From: Tetraselmis striata
Taxonomy: Eukaryota > Chlorophyta > Chlorodendrophyceae > Chlorodendrales > Chlorodendraceae
Length of the DNA: 64,000 nt
NCBI GenBank assembly: GCA_006384855.1
Contig: VCJN01002690.1
Coordinates: 202,216-266,215 of the forward strand
Direction of reading: 5' to 3'
Under the pieces are notes generated by a model. That model saw only the letters and a program-made list of their open reading frames with translations, searched no databases and was not told the DNA's origin. Within the stretch, counting starts at the first letter, position 1. Every line of letters starts with the position of its first letter. Made by a program: the position numbers and the translations under genes. Shown here in pieces: positions 36,604 through 47,984 of this stretch.

Positions 36604-36972
36604 CCAGTCGACGACCGCCTTCCGCAGCAGTCAACGACACATCGGAGGCGAGGAGCAGCGCGCCACTACTATTTATATGCACGTATTGTCAAGAGCTAGT
36701 CGGTGCGGCATTGTGTCGGTGTAATTTCGCAATGTTTATTGTTGAAGTAGCACGGCGTAATGGATACGGCGAGTGAATCCGGGATAATGTGTGCGACGAA
36801 TGTGCGCGCGCAGCGTTGTGCGGCGGTGTGCGGCGGTGTGCGGCGGTGTGCACCGATGTTAATATAGTGTGAATATTATATCGGCCGTAGACGATCAGGT
36901 CTGGCAGCACCGCCCGTGCTTGTAAATAAGCGACAATGGATCTAGTCTCCCGCTAGTCTGTGCACCGCCAGT

Positions 36973-37755
36973 GCACTCCGCAAGCCTCGCCTCCATCCGC
37001 GTCGGAACCGGTAGTAAGTGTTGTTGTGTGCGCACATCGTGACAACATTACACGGTGGCAATTGCAATTATTAGCGGTGGATAATGTGAAGGCGTTTTCG
37101 AAATCGACAGAGAATGAGGCGGTGCTGGCGGAGTGCATTGGCGGTGCATAGAATAGCGTGTTGCTGTGGTTTTGGCTGCATCGGACGCCGTATTCCCACC
37201 CATCCGGCACGGAATGTCCGGTTTTCACACATTTGTGTGTTAATAAAGCAGTGTGAATATTACGCGTCTTTTACGCCGGGTGGATGGGCATCCGGCGTCC
37301 GATGCACCCCAATTATTTGCAGCACGCTACTCTACGCACCCCCAACGCACTCCGCAAGCCTCGCCTCCATCCGCGTCGGAACCGGTAGTAAGTGTTGTTG
37401 TGTGCGCACATCGTGACAACATTACACGGTGGCAATTGCAATTTGCGGTGGATAATGTGAAGGCGTTTTCGAAATCGACAGAGAATGAGGCGGTGCTGGC
37501 GGAGTGCATTGGCGGTGCACAGAATAGCGTGTTGCTGGGGTTTTGGCTGCATCGGACGCCGTATTCCCACCCATCCGGCACGGAATGTCCGGTTTTCACA
37601 CATTTGCGTGTGAATATATATAGTGTGAATATTACGTACGCGTCTTTTACGCTGGGTGGATGGGCATCCGGCGTCCGATGCACCCCGAATCTCACCAACA
37701 CGCTACTCTACGCACCCCCAACGCACTCCGCCAGCCCCGCCTCTTTCCGCGCAGG
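36973..37755 (+). repeat. 374-376 bp tandem duplication with a partial third unit
   Basis: GCACTCCGCAAGCCTCGCC starts at 36,973 and 37,347, and a diverged copy starts at 37,723. The units share GGTAGTAAGTGTTGTTGTGT, GGTGGATAATGTGAAGGCG and GGCATCCGGCGTCCGATGCA at the same offsets. They differ by a few indels (ATTAGC, the TATATA block). No protein signal is convincing. Confidence 0.85.
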
Positions 37756-38254
37756 TCCTACGTTCCATTGTATGTATATACATACGTACATGTACTGCTC
37801 CGAAACCAGCCCAAACTTAATGAGTGCACAAGTGTAAATTGGGGGGGGGGGGGGGGGGGGGGGGATGTGGCGGCGGGGCATCCACTCACACATACCCCGG
37901 CGATGCATGACAGATATTACATGCCGTGGCGGGTCGGCGGGCCGACCCGGCGGGGGGGGGGGGGGGGGGGGGGGGGGCGTCTATTCAACTACACGTGCGA
38001 CAGTGTCGTTTCGTGGAGCAGTATATGTGCCCGGCCTCATTTATACCGCCCCCTACCTGCGCTGCATGGTCTACCCCTACGAATTACTTAGCACAAACCG
38101 CCATTACTTAATAGGAACCTAGCACAGCCAGGCTTATATGCCCGCTTTGGCGATCAACTTCTACGCACTTTCCGTCCCTCAACCGCCGGACATGGGGGTT
38201 AAGCCGCCAGCCTCGGCAGTTGCTTAGCCAGACTTGGCATCCCGTACCGTGTCC

Positions 38255-39340
38255 ATGGCTTCGCAGCTCTGCCGCTGGCACACGCCGAGTCCGGCGCTTG
38301 CTGCCGCGGGGTTGCGCACGCATGCACGCACGGTAATACGCCGCCGACGCCGCCACGCTTACTTCCACCACCTTCGCCAGCCGCAGCTTCGCACGCCTTT
38401 CCGCCGACATACGAAACGCACGAATCCCCCCCCCCCCGTCCCCGAGTCATGTATATTATATTCGAGGCGACTATGCGGGGCGCAGCACACGCCGCGGCGT
38501 GGGTCGGCGGAGCGGCAGGCGGCGGGAGCCCTAATGGCCGGGCAGTATCCACACCCACACAGGCACCGCCGCTCACCTCCGACGCGGATGAACCGCCTCC
38601 CAAAGGAAACATGCCGGTTGGTGGTAAGCCCAGCAGGCGTGGGGTGCCGGCGCCGGTACTGGTGCGACGGAGCTGTCGCGTCAGGAACCGCACCGCATGT
38701 GGAGCAACACATGGCGGTGCCGGCCCCACCTATGTCTAGGGCCACCTCCTCACAACACCCCGCCACGACGGCGTCGGCCACCGCCGATGGCGCCGTTGCG
38801 GGGGGGGACGCCCTGCCAGGCGACGATGATGCGCATGGTGCGCCGCGTCAGGAGGCGGAGGAGGCCGTGGTCGAGGCGACTGATCGGGCTGAGGGGGTTG
38901 TCGAGGCGAGCGAGGCTGCGCTCGCGCCACCCGCCCCGCAGCCACCTGCGGGACATGCCGACTTGCTCGTCGCCATGTTGACCGGAGCACTAGGAGCAGT
39001 GGCGGGAGGCGGCCACATGCACTATCATGTGCGTGTCCTGGCCGGACGCCCGTCATGCGTGGACTGCGGCCAACGGACGGACTGGGAGTGTTGCTGCGAC
39101 GGCACCCCGGCTTTGTGCGGCCCCAAGTACCCATGCATGGCGACCCATCAGCGGGCAGTCCCCTGCCCGACCACGGCCACGGTGAGGGCGGAGTTCCGCC
39201 ATGTCAGGGACGCGTTCCACGACGCGACTCGCGCCGCCGTGTGTGAGGCTTCCGAGAAGGCACGCGCGGCTGGTAGGGTGCGCAGGGTGAGGCGGCGGAC
39301 GGCCCAGGAGCTGAAGGAGAGCGAGACATGCCGTCAGTGA
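38255..39340 (+). pseudogene. piggyBac-like transposase C-terminal region (Cys-rich domain)
   Basis: The last 110 codons contain RPSCVDCGQRTDWECCCDG followed by LCGPKYPCMATH. The CxxC ... C ... LC ... C ... H spacing resembles the Cys-rich zinc domain at the C-terminus of piggyBac transposases. A basic tail (AGRVRRVRRR) and ESETCRQ end the frame. The 5' two thirds is Arg/Pro-rich and probably reads through non-coding sequence. No catalytic DDD core is visible in the window, so this is a remnant. From 39,130 on it forms part of the right arm. Confidence 0.4.
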
Positions 39341-40290
39341 GGTCGGGCGCAATGTCATTGGGTGGGGCACACGGACGTGTAACACTTGCACTTTGCGCGT
39401 ACTGCTGGGTTACATCCAGGCTGCGTCACACTATGCAACCGGAAAGGCTGCGTTGCTACTGCAAACGATGCGACGCATCACTCTGTAGCAACCGCTGCCG
39501 CGCCTATCCCACGGCCGCTGCCCCCCCCCCCCCCCCCCCCCCCCCCCGCGCGGGATCCCCGCCATCAGCAGCTTGCACTTGCACTTTGCGCGTACTGCTG
39601 GGTTACATCCAGGCGGCGTCACACCGGAAAGGCTGCGTTGCTACTGCAAACGATGCTACGCCTCACTCGGTAGCAACCGCTGCCCCGCCCATCCCACTCG
39701 GGATGCTGAGAGCAGCTAAAGGGCACCGGGGGCGGGGCAAGAGGGAGCAGGACCAATGATTGTGGAAGAGCGGGGACCCGCTTGCATGCCATCATATTAT
39801 ATCTTGCACAATATCTGTTGCTGCACTCATATCTCACATCACTAGCTTAGCTATAGTGATTCCCCCCCCCCCCCCCCCCCGCACCGCGTACGCACAAGCC
39901 TGGGTATACGCATCAAATGCCCGCCGGGATGAGAAACTGGTATTGGTAGTGTGTCTGTGGGGTGGAGGGGGGGCAAAAGAGCTGCCAATTGCTGCCAAGC
40001 TGGTGCGTTACATTGGGGCAGGCGCTGGGCAGACAATTGGGGCTCGCTTCAGAGCATTGTCTAGTGCCTATGCGGCTGCGCCGCCTCCGCCGCATGCAGA
40101 CTCTGCGGGCTCACCAGCACCGCCACCTCAGTCATGCGGCCCTGCATCCCGCAGCCCGCCGCCGTCAGCCAGATTAGAGGTATCCAGAAGCCAGTGCTGG
40201 GGTTGTTGCGGCATGACCGCATAGTTTTCAGCGGCTGCCGTCCACAGCTTGTAATGCATCCCTTTCCGCCGATTCCGCTGTATGCGCTGC

Positions 40291-40410
40291 CCCGGCCGCC
40301 GCGCCTTGGCGCCGCGCTGCCCCGGCCGCCGCGCCTTGGCGCCGCGCTGCCCCGGCCGCCGCGCCTTGGCGCCGCGCTGCCCCGGCCGCCGCGCCTTGGC
40401 GCCGCGCTGG
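40291..40410 (+). repeat. Four near-perfect 30-bp tandem units
   Basis: The unit begins CCCGGCCGCCGCGCCTTGGC and ends GCCGCGCTGC. There are four copies, and only the last base of the fourth differs. The repeat lies at the deletion point of the transposase copy in the right arm. Confidence 0.95.
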
Positions 40411-41872
40411 GTATCGAGTCCTCCCCTCCCTAGTGAGCGCGTCCACCTGCGCCTTGCGCTCGGGGCCGTCCTCCTCCGTCACCACATTCTGCAACCCCCA
40501 TCGCGTGACGAACCACGCAGCTCCTTGCATGCGCTTGTACATGTGCCCAAGCACCGCCTGGGGACGCGAAGCTCCTTCTCGGTCATGATCGCCTTCACCC
40601 GGGCCTCCTCGAGCAGCGGACCGGCGTTAAGAATGGAAAACGTTTCCATGTGGTGCAAGCAGTCCTCCATGACCCAGCCGGACTGCACCGTCACCTTGCC
40701 TGACCCTGCAGTCATGGAGGGGAATGCCGTCACGCCCACGCCCACGCCCACGCCCGGGGGGGGGGGGGGGGGGGGTTACCTTTCGATTCTTGGACACTGC
40801 AAACGAAGGGCGCAACCCGCGTTCAAAGTTGCTGGGTATCGGGACTAAAGCCTGGCGCCGGTCTTCCTGCTTCATAGCTCGGAATCCAATGTGGCCCTGC
40901 ACGGTGACAAATTTCCTCCAGAAGTCCCTTCCCAAGCCAAAAAAAACAGGTGGAACGGCGCGAGGGGGAAGAGGTTGATCATGCTGACATAGCCCAGGAC
41001 CACATGCACATGGCACACGCCATGGCAGCCAGTGTTCTGCTTGGCCTCCGCCAGCCGGGTTGTGTTGAACGCACGCCGGGCAAGGTGCGTGATTCACTGG
41101 ACAAGTCATCGCCTTGATGGACGGTTACCAAGCGAGCCTCCCCGTCCGCATCCACAGGGGGGTGCTCCTGGGCAGCCGCCATAGCCTCCACAACCTGCCA
41201 CGCCGACCGGGCGGGTGCGTGTGATTCCATACAACCTCAGTTGAGTGGTGCCACCAGCACGCATGCCGGGCCCACTCACCTCTGAACGCAGAAGGCCCAC
41301 AATGTCCCCGTCCTCGAAAACAGCGCGCCACTGGGTCGCCCCGCCGTAGTCCTCCAACACCCACTCGGTAACGACGCCGGTTATCACGCCGTAGTGCCAT
41401 ACTCCCCGGAACTTCTTGGCGATGACCTTCATGTAGAAGTCGCCGGGATCGCCTTTCCATATCACGCCCTCATCGCGGGTTCGACGCCCGTCGGCGGCCA
41501 CGCAGGCGCGTCGATGTCCATACCGTCTTCGCCAACGGGGTCCTCCCCCACGCCCATCACATCGTCCACCTTCGAGCCGCCGTCGTCCGAGACCGGCGCC
41601 GGCGGGCCGTTTCCGACGGCTGCAACTACTCCTGCTGGCGCCCCTGTTGTTGCTGCTGCTGCTGCTGCCGCCCCTGCTGCTGCTGCTTGTGATAAGGCGG
41701 CCTTGCGGCGCAACTTAGCCGCACGCTTCAACGAGTGGCTACAGTTCGGGAATTTTAGGAAGTGCCGCTCTCGCGCCATCTTATCACATGTGCCCGTCAC
41801 GTTGCCCCGGCAGTGCTTGCATGAGTACACGCCATCCTTCGACACACTCGCTATCCATCCCTTTGCCGGCAT
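40411..41872 (-). pseudogene. Deleted right-arm copy of the BED-finger transposon protein
   Basis: From the 41,872 side it reads VYSCKHCRGNVTGTCDKMAR with ERHFLKFPNC, then a middle region (EVSGPG; WRAVFEDGDIVGLLRSE; FRGVWHYGVITGVVTEWVLE) that the left copy lacks or has lost. FWRKFVTVQGHIGFRAMKQE and GWVMEDCLHHMETFSILNAG follow. It breaks off at GREGRTRY near 40,430. Frames are split at the poly-C intron and by deletions. The middle block shows that the ancestral protein was longer than the left copy suggests. Confidence 0.45.
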
Positions 41873-42474
41873 GCCTGCTGCCGCGCGCGGGGGGCGGGGG
41901 GGGGGGGGGGGGTTGAGAGTTGGGGTGGATGCAACCCACCACCGGCAGGCAACACAGATGCGAGTGCGCGGCTGTCCGCGCTTGATTCAACGGTGAGCGG
42001 CGGTGACCGTGAGGCGACCCCGTACTTCATGCGCGTGCTGGGGCGTTACACAATCATCAGCAGTTAGGGCGGCTGCATTAAAACGCGCACCTACGAACAC
42101 CACCTACCGCCTACCACCTACCGTACCACCTACATCCGCCCACACCTCCGCCCGTCGTGCCGCACATCGCGGCACACCGCGGGGTCAGCGGTCAGCGATG
42201 TGCGGTCAGCGATGTGCGGCGATGTGCAATGAACATCCGCCTGTACTTAGCCCGGGTGCTCCGCGTCGGCGGGCGACACGCGAGCCCGCGTGCGCATATC
42301 AATTTGATGAAATTATGGAAACGAGAAATTCATATAGTACTTTACAGGTCGCGCGCGATAGTCGTCGCTACTGGGTATGAAATCCACGTCCCTCGTCCGT
42401 CCCGTATCGTCCCCGTATGTCGTCGTTCGTCACCAGTAGGGCACATTTACGTCACATATGAATCTCACAGTGAT

Positions 42475-43229
42475 CGCGATCCCATGACCACGATGGCCCA
42501 GGCAGCACAGAATTCCCCCCTACTGGACAGATTCGGCATGACGGCGTGCAACGCATCCTGTAGGCTTTAAGTAGGAGGCTTTAGTGAAGAGGAGGAAAAG
42601 GCGTGTAGCAAAGGTTATTGTTACAGTGTACTGAGGCGTACACGGCTTTATACAGCTATTGGCATGACAGCCGGTTGCAAGCAGGTGCTAGGCTTGGAGA
42701 TGCGATCTGGTCTTGAAGTCATCGGGGGTTGCTGCAAACAGCCTCGGGCATTGGTAGAAGCATGCGAGCGTAACGTGGCCGTACGTCTATAAGACGTGTA
42801 ATAGGTACTGGTGGCGTGCGGGCATTGAGCAGATGTCGGGTAGTACAGAAATGAGTATATACATATACATATATATAGTATATATTTCTGGCTGTGTATA
42901 TGCTGTGTATATGCTATGTATTTGCTTGGAAAATAAAAACAAAAACGAAAACGAAAAGCGAAAAACGAAAATGATTTGAGTTTCGCAAATCGCGACGATT
43001 TGCTATATAGCAGCTTCGGAACGATTATAGCAGCTTGGGAACGATTATAGCAGCTTGGAAATCGTTATAGCATAATCATCGTCGCATGATCATTATCGCA
43101 TAACGCGCAAACGCGTCGGGTTTTGTCGGGTTGTTGCGAGTGCTTTGGCGTGGGCGTGGTGGAAATGACGCTGCACCCGGTGCCCGCGCGCTTTTATATG
43201 GATTTCCGCGTGCTCCGCGCGCCATTCTC
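42475..43229. other. Host DNA between the transposon and the provirus
   Basis: No gene is seen. The stretch contains TATACATATA alternation at about 42,850-42,905, an A-rich purine run (AAACGAAAACGAAAAGCG) at about 42,925-42,975, and the 20-bp triplication listed separately. Confidence 0.45.
43011..43070 (+). repeat. Three 20-bp tandem units next to the virus insertion
   Basis: CAGCTTCGGAACGATTATAG, CAGCTTGGGAACGATTATAG and CAGCTTGGAAATCGTTATAG follow one another directly, 160 bp left of the inferred viral end. Confidence 0.9.
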
Positions 43230-44291
<1,062 letters not shown>

Positions 44292-44299
<8 letters not shown>

Positions 44300-44720
44300 G
44301 TTTTACGATAATGAAGGGAAAATCGTTTGCATCAGATGGGCGAACGTCGCTGCTGCTCGCTTGGTGCTTCTTTCGCTCCGTGTTGCACGAGAAACACTCG
44401 AAGTAGTCCGCGCGGATCTTCGCGCCACACTTGCACGACTTTGTCTTCTCGGCTTCGCGCTTGCGATAACACGGGAAGCACATCGCGTAGTCGCCTTTGA
44501 CCTCGCGCTTGCGACAGACTTGGCACCTCGCGGGCATTTGATCTACCTCGCGAAGAATATCCTCGCGGCACCGACGACAGTAGCTGGACGTATATATAGT
44601 CACGCGAACGCAGCGCGGACACAACCGAGCGCGGCGCGACGATGCGGAGCCCGCGGAGGCGGCGGTGTCGTCGGCGCCGGAATCGCTGAAGGAGACGGTG
44701 ACTGAGACGGACGATGGCAT
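44292..44720 (-). CDS. Viral protein with three Cys4 zinc-ribbon-like modules (142 aa)
   Basis: Three pairs of cysteine knuckles are visible: CPRC...CRRC (residues 34-51), CQVC...CFPC (66-84) and CKC...CFSC (96-112). Each is separated by 10-12 residues, consistent with three stacked zinc-binding modules. The N-terminal 30 residues are Ser/Ala-rich and the C-terminus is polar. Such small ribbons in viruses usually bind nucleic acid or RNA polymerase, or act as transcription regulators; which applies here is unknown. The gene lies beside the replication gene on the opposite strand. The ATG at 44718-44720 is the first in the frame. Confidence 0.75.
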
Positions 44721-44820
44721 TCTGCAGACTCTCGCTCAGCGCCGCGTTTCGCTTGGCTTAAGTGTGTCACGCAAGTGCAGATAAAAACGGACGCTAGATA
44801 AAAGGAACGCCGCGCGCAAG

Positions 44821-45078
44821 ATGGGCCGGCGCCGCGTTTTCAGCGACGAGGAGCGCGCGGAGCGAATTAAGATCTCGAAGAAGAAATGGCGCGACAATAA
44901 CCGGGAGCGTATCCGCGAGTACCGCGCGGAGTATGATAAGGCGAACCGCGAGCGTGTGCGCGAGTATCATAGGCAGTACTACCGCGCCAACGCGGAGCAC
45001 GTCCGCGAGATCCAGCGCGAGCGATACCGCCGCCGCGTTGCCCGGCTTAAGACGGAGGCCGCGGATAGCCCTCTGTAA
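44821..45078 (+). CDS. Small highly charged helical viral protein (85 aa)
   Basis: It begins MGRRRVFSDEERAERIKISK and consists of Arg/Glu/Tyr-rich repeats of the form NRERxREYRxxYxxAN, which would form one long amphipathic helix or coiled coil. Comparable basic helical proteins are frequent in large algal viruses, often of unknown role, possibly nucleic-acid binding. It lies 30 bases upstream of the polymerase-helicase gene in the same direction and is preceded by an A-rich AGATAAAAGG stretch. Confidence 0.65.
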   Translation: MGRRRVFSDEERAERIKISKKKWRDNNRERIREYRAEYDKANRERVREYHRQYYRANAEHVREIQRERYRRRVARLKTEAADSPL

Positions 45079-45107
45079 GAAAGTTCTCTGCTATAGCCAA
45101 CCCAATC

Positions 45108-47609
45108 ATGCCGAGGTCCAATGCTTCGCGGAAATTTTACGCCGAGCCCATGGCCCGGGAAGCTCTAAAGTACATCATTGACCACGAACTGCCCACTATG
45201 CAATTCAACAAGCGCGACAAGGGCATGGACGTCCGTGTGCAACGCATGATCTCTTTTGTGGACGAGAGCGGTGTTCTCAAGGTGTGGTACAAAAAGAAGT
45301 TGAGCGACAAAGCCGGGAACACGTACGGTCGTGATTACACCTCGTTGCCGCTGTCGATTCAAAATCTCCATCGCCCGATCCGCAACGCCATGTTAAACTA
45401 CTACATGGAGACCTCCGGGAAGCGGTGCGTGGATATAGACATCGTCAACTGCCACCCGGTGCTGCTGCTTCAGCTCATCGAGCAACACAAGGTCCAAGCG
45501 AAGTATGACACGATCGTGACCTACGTCAACGACAGAAAGGGGATATTGGAGTCCGCGCAACGGGATTTCAATTGCAATCGCGACAACGCGAAGTCTCTGC
45601 TCCTGTCCCTCATCAACTGCGGCACCTTTCAAGGGTGGGCCTACAAGAACGATGTCGAGATTCCGGAGGGTATCGAGAAAACGCCGATCTACGACTATCT
45701 CGTTCGGTATGGCGAGCAGTTCCATGCATGCATGGACGAGTTGATGGCCGCCATGCCCAAAATGGTTGAAGTCGCGGAGGAGAGCCTTGCCGTCCAAGAC
45801 AAGCCGTGCACCCCTATCAGCCTCAAGAAGCGTTTCATGCACGTCCTTATCACCGAGGCGGAGGACAAAATCTTGCATGCTATGCTCGATTACGTGGTCA
45901 CCAAGCACAAGCAAGCGAGGGTCATCGCAAAGATGTTTGACGGCTGTATTGTCGAGTGCGAGGATGATATCGACTGCGAGCTCGTCCGCCGCTTCGTTGT
46001 GCAGAAGACCGGCTTCGTGCTCAACTTCGAAATCAAGCCCTTCGCGACGCACATTAAAATCCCGACTAACCTCCCGCCGATCGACGACAAGGCAGACGGC
46101 AACAACGCGACGTTGGTCACGCGACTAGACTTCGCGGAGCTATTGTGGTCTCGCAACAAGGATGTGCTCGAAAAGTTGAAGCTGGATGGCATGTCGCAGA
46201 CCTTCTACCGCTTTACCGCCGGCGTTTGGTCCGAGATCAGCCGCAACGAGGTTAACAAGCTCTTCATCGAGGCCGGGCAGAATTGCGACGAGGAGATGGG
46301 CGAGAAGGCCTGCCGGCTTTGGAACAACCTCGACAAGATCGTCAACCTCGTGGTGAATCTGCATTGCGTCGAGGACGGTTTCTCCGACAAGCTGGACACC
46401 TCGCTCGACATCTTCCCCTTCAAGAACTGCTGCTATGATTTTGCGATTAAAGCATTCCGCGACATACGCATGGGCGACTACGTCTCTCAGACCACCGGGT
46501 ACGACTACACGCCGGGCCAAAGCAAGGACGGGGTGAGGGGGTTCCTCGAGCAAGTGTTCCCCGTGGAGGTCGAGCGTCGCGCGTTCATCGCCATTGGTCG
46601 CTACATCGTCACTCCGAGGAAGGACAGGAAGATCATGCCGGTGCTGACGGACGCGACGGACGGGTGGAACGCAAAGACGGAGCTCATGAAACTCCTCAAC
46701 AAAATGGTGGGGAAGCTCGCGATTCAGGGCGAGAGCGCAAAGAAGATGATGATCAAGGACTCCACGAACAACAAGAATGGACACGACGCGTGCATGGAAA
46801 AGCTCAACGGCAAGTTTCTGATTTCCGCCGACGAGATGAGCGGCAGCTTGCAGCTCGCGACGCACACGCTCAAGGAACTCACCTCCTTCCCGATGGTGAC
46901 CGGGCGCCGATTCGGTATGAGCAGCACGTTCGAGTTCCGATGCAAGGCGCTGCCGCTATTCAGCTTCAATAAGGGGCAGATGCCCATGATGGGCCAGGAC
47001 TCGGTGTTCTACGATCGCATGCTCTTCTTCCATCACCGGTCCAAGTTCATCCCGGCGGCCACCGACGAGGAGTTCAAGAAGAAGGCGAAGGGCTACGAAT
47101 ACCCCTTTCGCGTGGATCCTCTCATCGGGCAAAAGCTGCAGGGTTGGCTTTCGGCCACGTTCGACCTCTTCGTGGAGGCGGGCGAAGAGTGCATGAGTAT
47201 CCTTAACGACCCGCCCGAGTCTCTCATCGAGTTCCGCGCGGAGCTCACACAAGACGACAACCCCATGACCGAGTTCTTCGACGCCCACTTTGAGATAACA
47301 CGCAACGAGGACGACTACGTTCAGGTCGGCGAAATCAATGTGTACATTGGGAAGCTCGACGATAAAGCGGTGAGAGGGCTGCCGGGGTCCATCCGCTTCC
47401 GGAAGAACTGCTTTGAGACGTACCTCAAGACACGTGGCATCCGCGTCGTCAGCCGAACATGGGTGGACGGGGAGCATAAGAGGAACGTCGCGAGGGGCGT
47501 GAAGTTCAAGGCCGACGATTGCCCTTTCATCGAAGAGCCCGCAAACGCCGTCCGCGCCCCGCCGAGGGTGTACAAGGGGACCGCCAGCTACTTCATGCGC
47601 GGCTGTTGA
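45108..47609 (+). CDS. TVpol-type DNA polymerase fused to SF3 helicase (833 aa)
   Basis: N-terminal half: VDIDIVNCHP (residues 108-117), AKSLLLSLINCG (161-172) and MFDGCIVE (276-283) fit motifs A, B and C of the transposon-virophage polymerase (TVpol) branch of family-A-like polymerases. C-terminal half: an SF3 helicase with a Walker A-like TDGWNAKTEL (517-526), Walker B KFLISADEM (569-577), a motif C region LPLFSFNKG (615-623) and the DR arginine finger (636-637). This fusion is the usual replication protein of many virophages and PLVs, and it would copy the viral DNA. The P-loop is unusual, with NAKT in place of NGKS/T. The ATG at 45108 is the first in frame. The stop at 47607-47609 runs directly into the internal TIR copy. 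Confidence 0.88.
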   Translation: MPRSNASRKFYAEPMAREALKYIIDHELPTMQFNKRDKGMDVRVQRMISFVDESGVLKVWYKKKLSDKAGNTYGRDYTSLPLSIQNLHRPIRNAMLNYYMETSGKRCVDIDIVNCHPVLLLQLIEQHKVQAKYDTIVTYVNDRKGILESAQRDFNCNRDNAKSLLLSLINCGTFQGWAYKNDVEIPEGIEKTPIYDYLVRYGEQFHACMDELMAAMPKMVEVAEESLAVQDKPCTPISLKKRFMHVLITEAEDKILHAMLDYVVTKHKQARVIAKMFDGCIVECEDDIDCELVRRFVVQKTGFVLNFEIKPFATHIKIPTNLPPIDDKADGNNATLVTRLDFAELLWSRNKDVLEKLKLDGMSQTFYRFTAGVWSEISRNEVNKLFIEAGQNCDEEMGEKACRLWNNLDKIVNLVVNLHCVEDGFSDKLDTSLDIFPFKNCCYDFAIKAFRDIRMGDYVSQTTGYDYTPGQSKDGVRGFLEQVFPVEVERRAFIAIGRYIVTPRKDRKIMPVLTDATDGWNAKTELMKLLNKMVGKLAIQGESAKKMMIKDSTNNKNGHDACMEKLNGKFLISADEMSGSLQLATHTLKELTSFPMVTGRRFGMSSTFEFRCKALPLFSFNKGQMPMMGQDSVFYDRMLFFHHRSKFIPAATDEEFKKKAKGYEYPFRVDPLIGQKLQGWLSATFDLFVEAGEECMSILNDPPESLIEFRAELTQDDNPMTEFFDAHFEITRNEDDYVQVGEINVYIGKLDDKAVRGLPGSIRFRKNCFETYLKTRGIRVVSRTWVDGEHKRNVARGVKFKADDCPFIEEPANAVRAPPRVYKGTASYFMRGC

Positions 47610-47940
47610 AAGTGGCACCTAGTGCCACTTTAGTGCCAGTTAAAGTGGCACTACGGAACATGCTAGAAAGCACGTTGTTGCTATCTCTAAAGTACTGTTT
47701 TCCAGCTGTTAGTGCCACTAGTGCCACTTTTTTTAATATGATAGCGTCACTATACAGTACTATTGTACCTCTCGGTACATACATGCGCGTAGAACAGCGG
47801 CCACCTCGGATCGCAAAGTGGCACTAAGGGGGGTGGAGAGGCCGTGGAACATTCGCGTGGTTTCCCACGTGGTCCCGCGGGGGTGTGGACGTGAAAATGA
47901 TAGTGCCACTTTGCAAACTGGCACTATGGCCGACCGGGAT
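47609..47940 (+). repeat. Internal, diverged direct copy of the left TIR
   Basis: It aligns with 43,230-43,545 in the same orientation. Shared landmarks at the same spacing are AAAGTGGCA, TTTTCCAGCT, AGTGCCACTAGTGCCACTTT, ATAGCGTCACTATACA (ATAGCATCACTATACA in the TIR), the TGTACC....GGTACA palindrome, CACGTGGT and the final AGTGCCA...TGGCA pair. It has diverged by roughly a quarter of positions. It separates the polymerase-helicase from the zinc-finger nuclease gene. Confidence 0.85.
47763..47780. promoter_or_regulatory. Internal copy of the TIR palindrome
   Basis: TTGTACC-TCTC-GGTACAT. The arms are kept except for the outermost pair, and the loop differs by one base. It lies 205 bp upstream of the zinc-finger nuclease start. 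Confidence 0.55.
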
Positions 47941-47984
47941 AAAGGGGACTCGCGGCGGGCACGGGGTACCATACGGCGGCCACC

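Larger units (their letters stand above)
27353..42474. mobile_element. 15-kb composite of two inverted copies of one DNA transposon around a nested copia remnant
   Basis: The outer ends are exact mirror images: ATCACTGTGAGATTCA at 27353 and its complement ending at 42474. The inner order is also mirrored. From the outside inwards come the terminal motif, a GACGAACGACG block, an AAATTGATATGCGCACG block, a TGATGATTGTGTAACGCCCC block, a BED-like zinc-finger ORF, transposase exons, a minisatellite block and a Cys-rich ORF tail. The 8-kb centre (31,030-39,130) differs and holds the copia remnant and unrelated repeats. No target duplication is obvious outside the ends. It is either one element with giant inverted repeats or two insertions in opposite orientation. 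Confidence 0.6.
39130..42474 (-). repeat. Right arm of the 15-kb inverted structure
   Basis: Inverted copy of 27,353-31,030. Relative to the left arm, an internal part of the transposase is replaced by about 0.7 kb of other DNA (39,690-40,410), including the 30-bp tandem repeat. Confidence 0.75.

Noticed and set aside
45393..47618. Long antisense frames opposite the polymerase-helicase
   Set aside because: These are shadows caused by GC-rich codon use. The plus strand carries all recognisable motifs.
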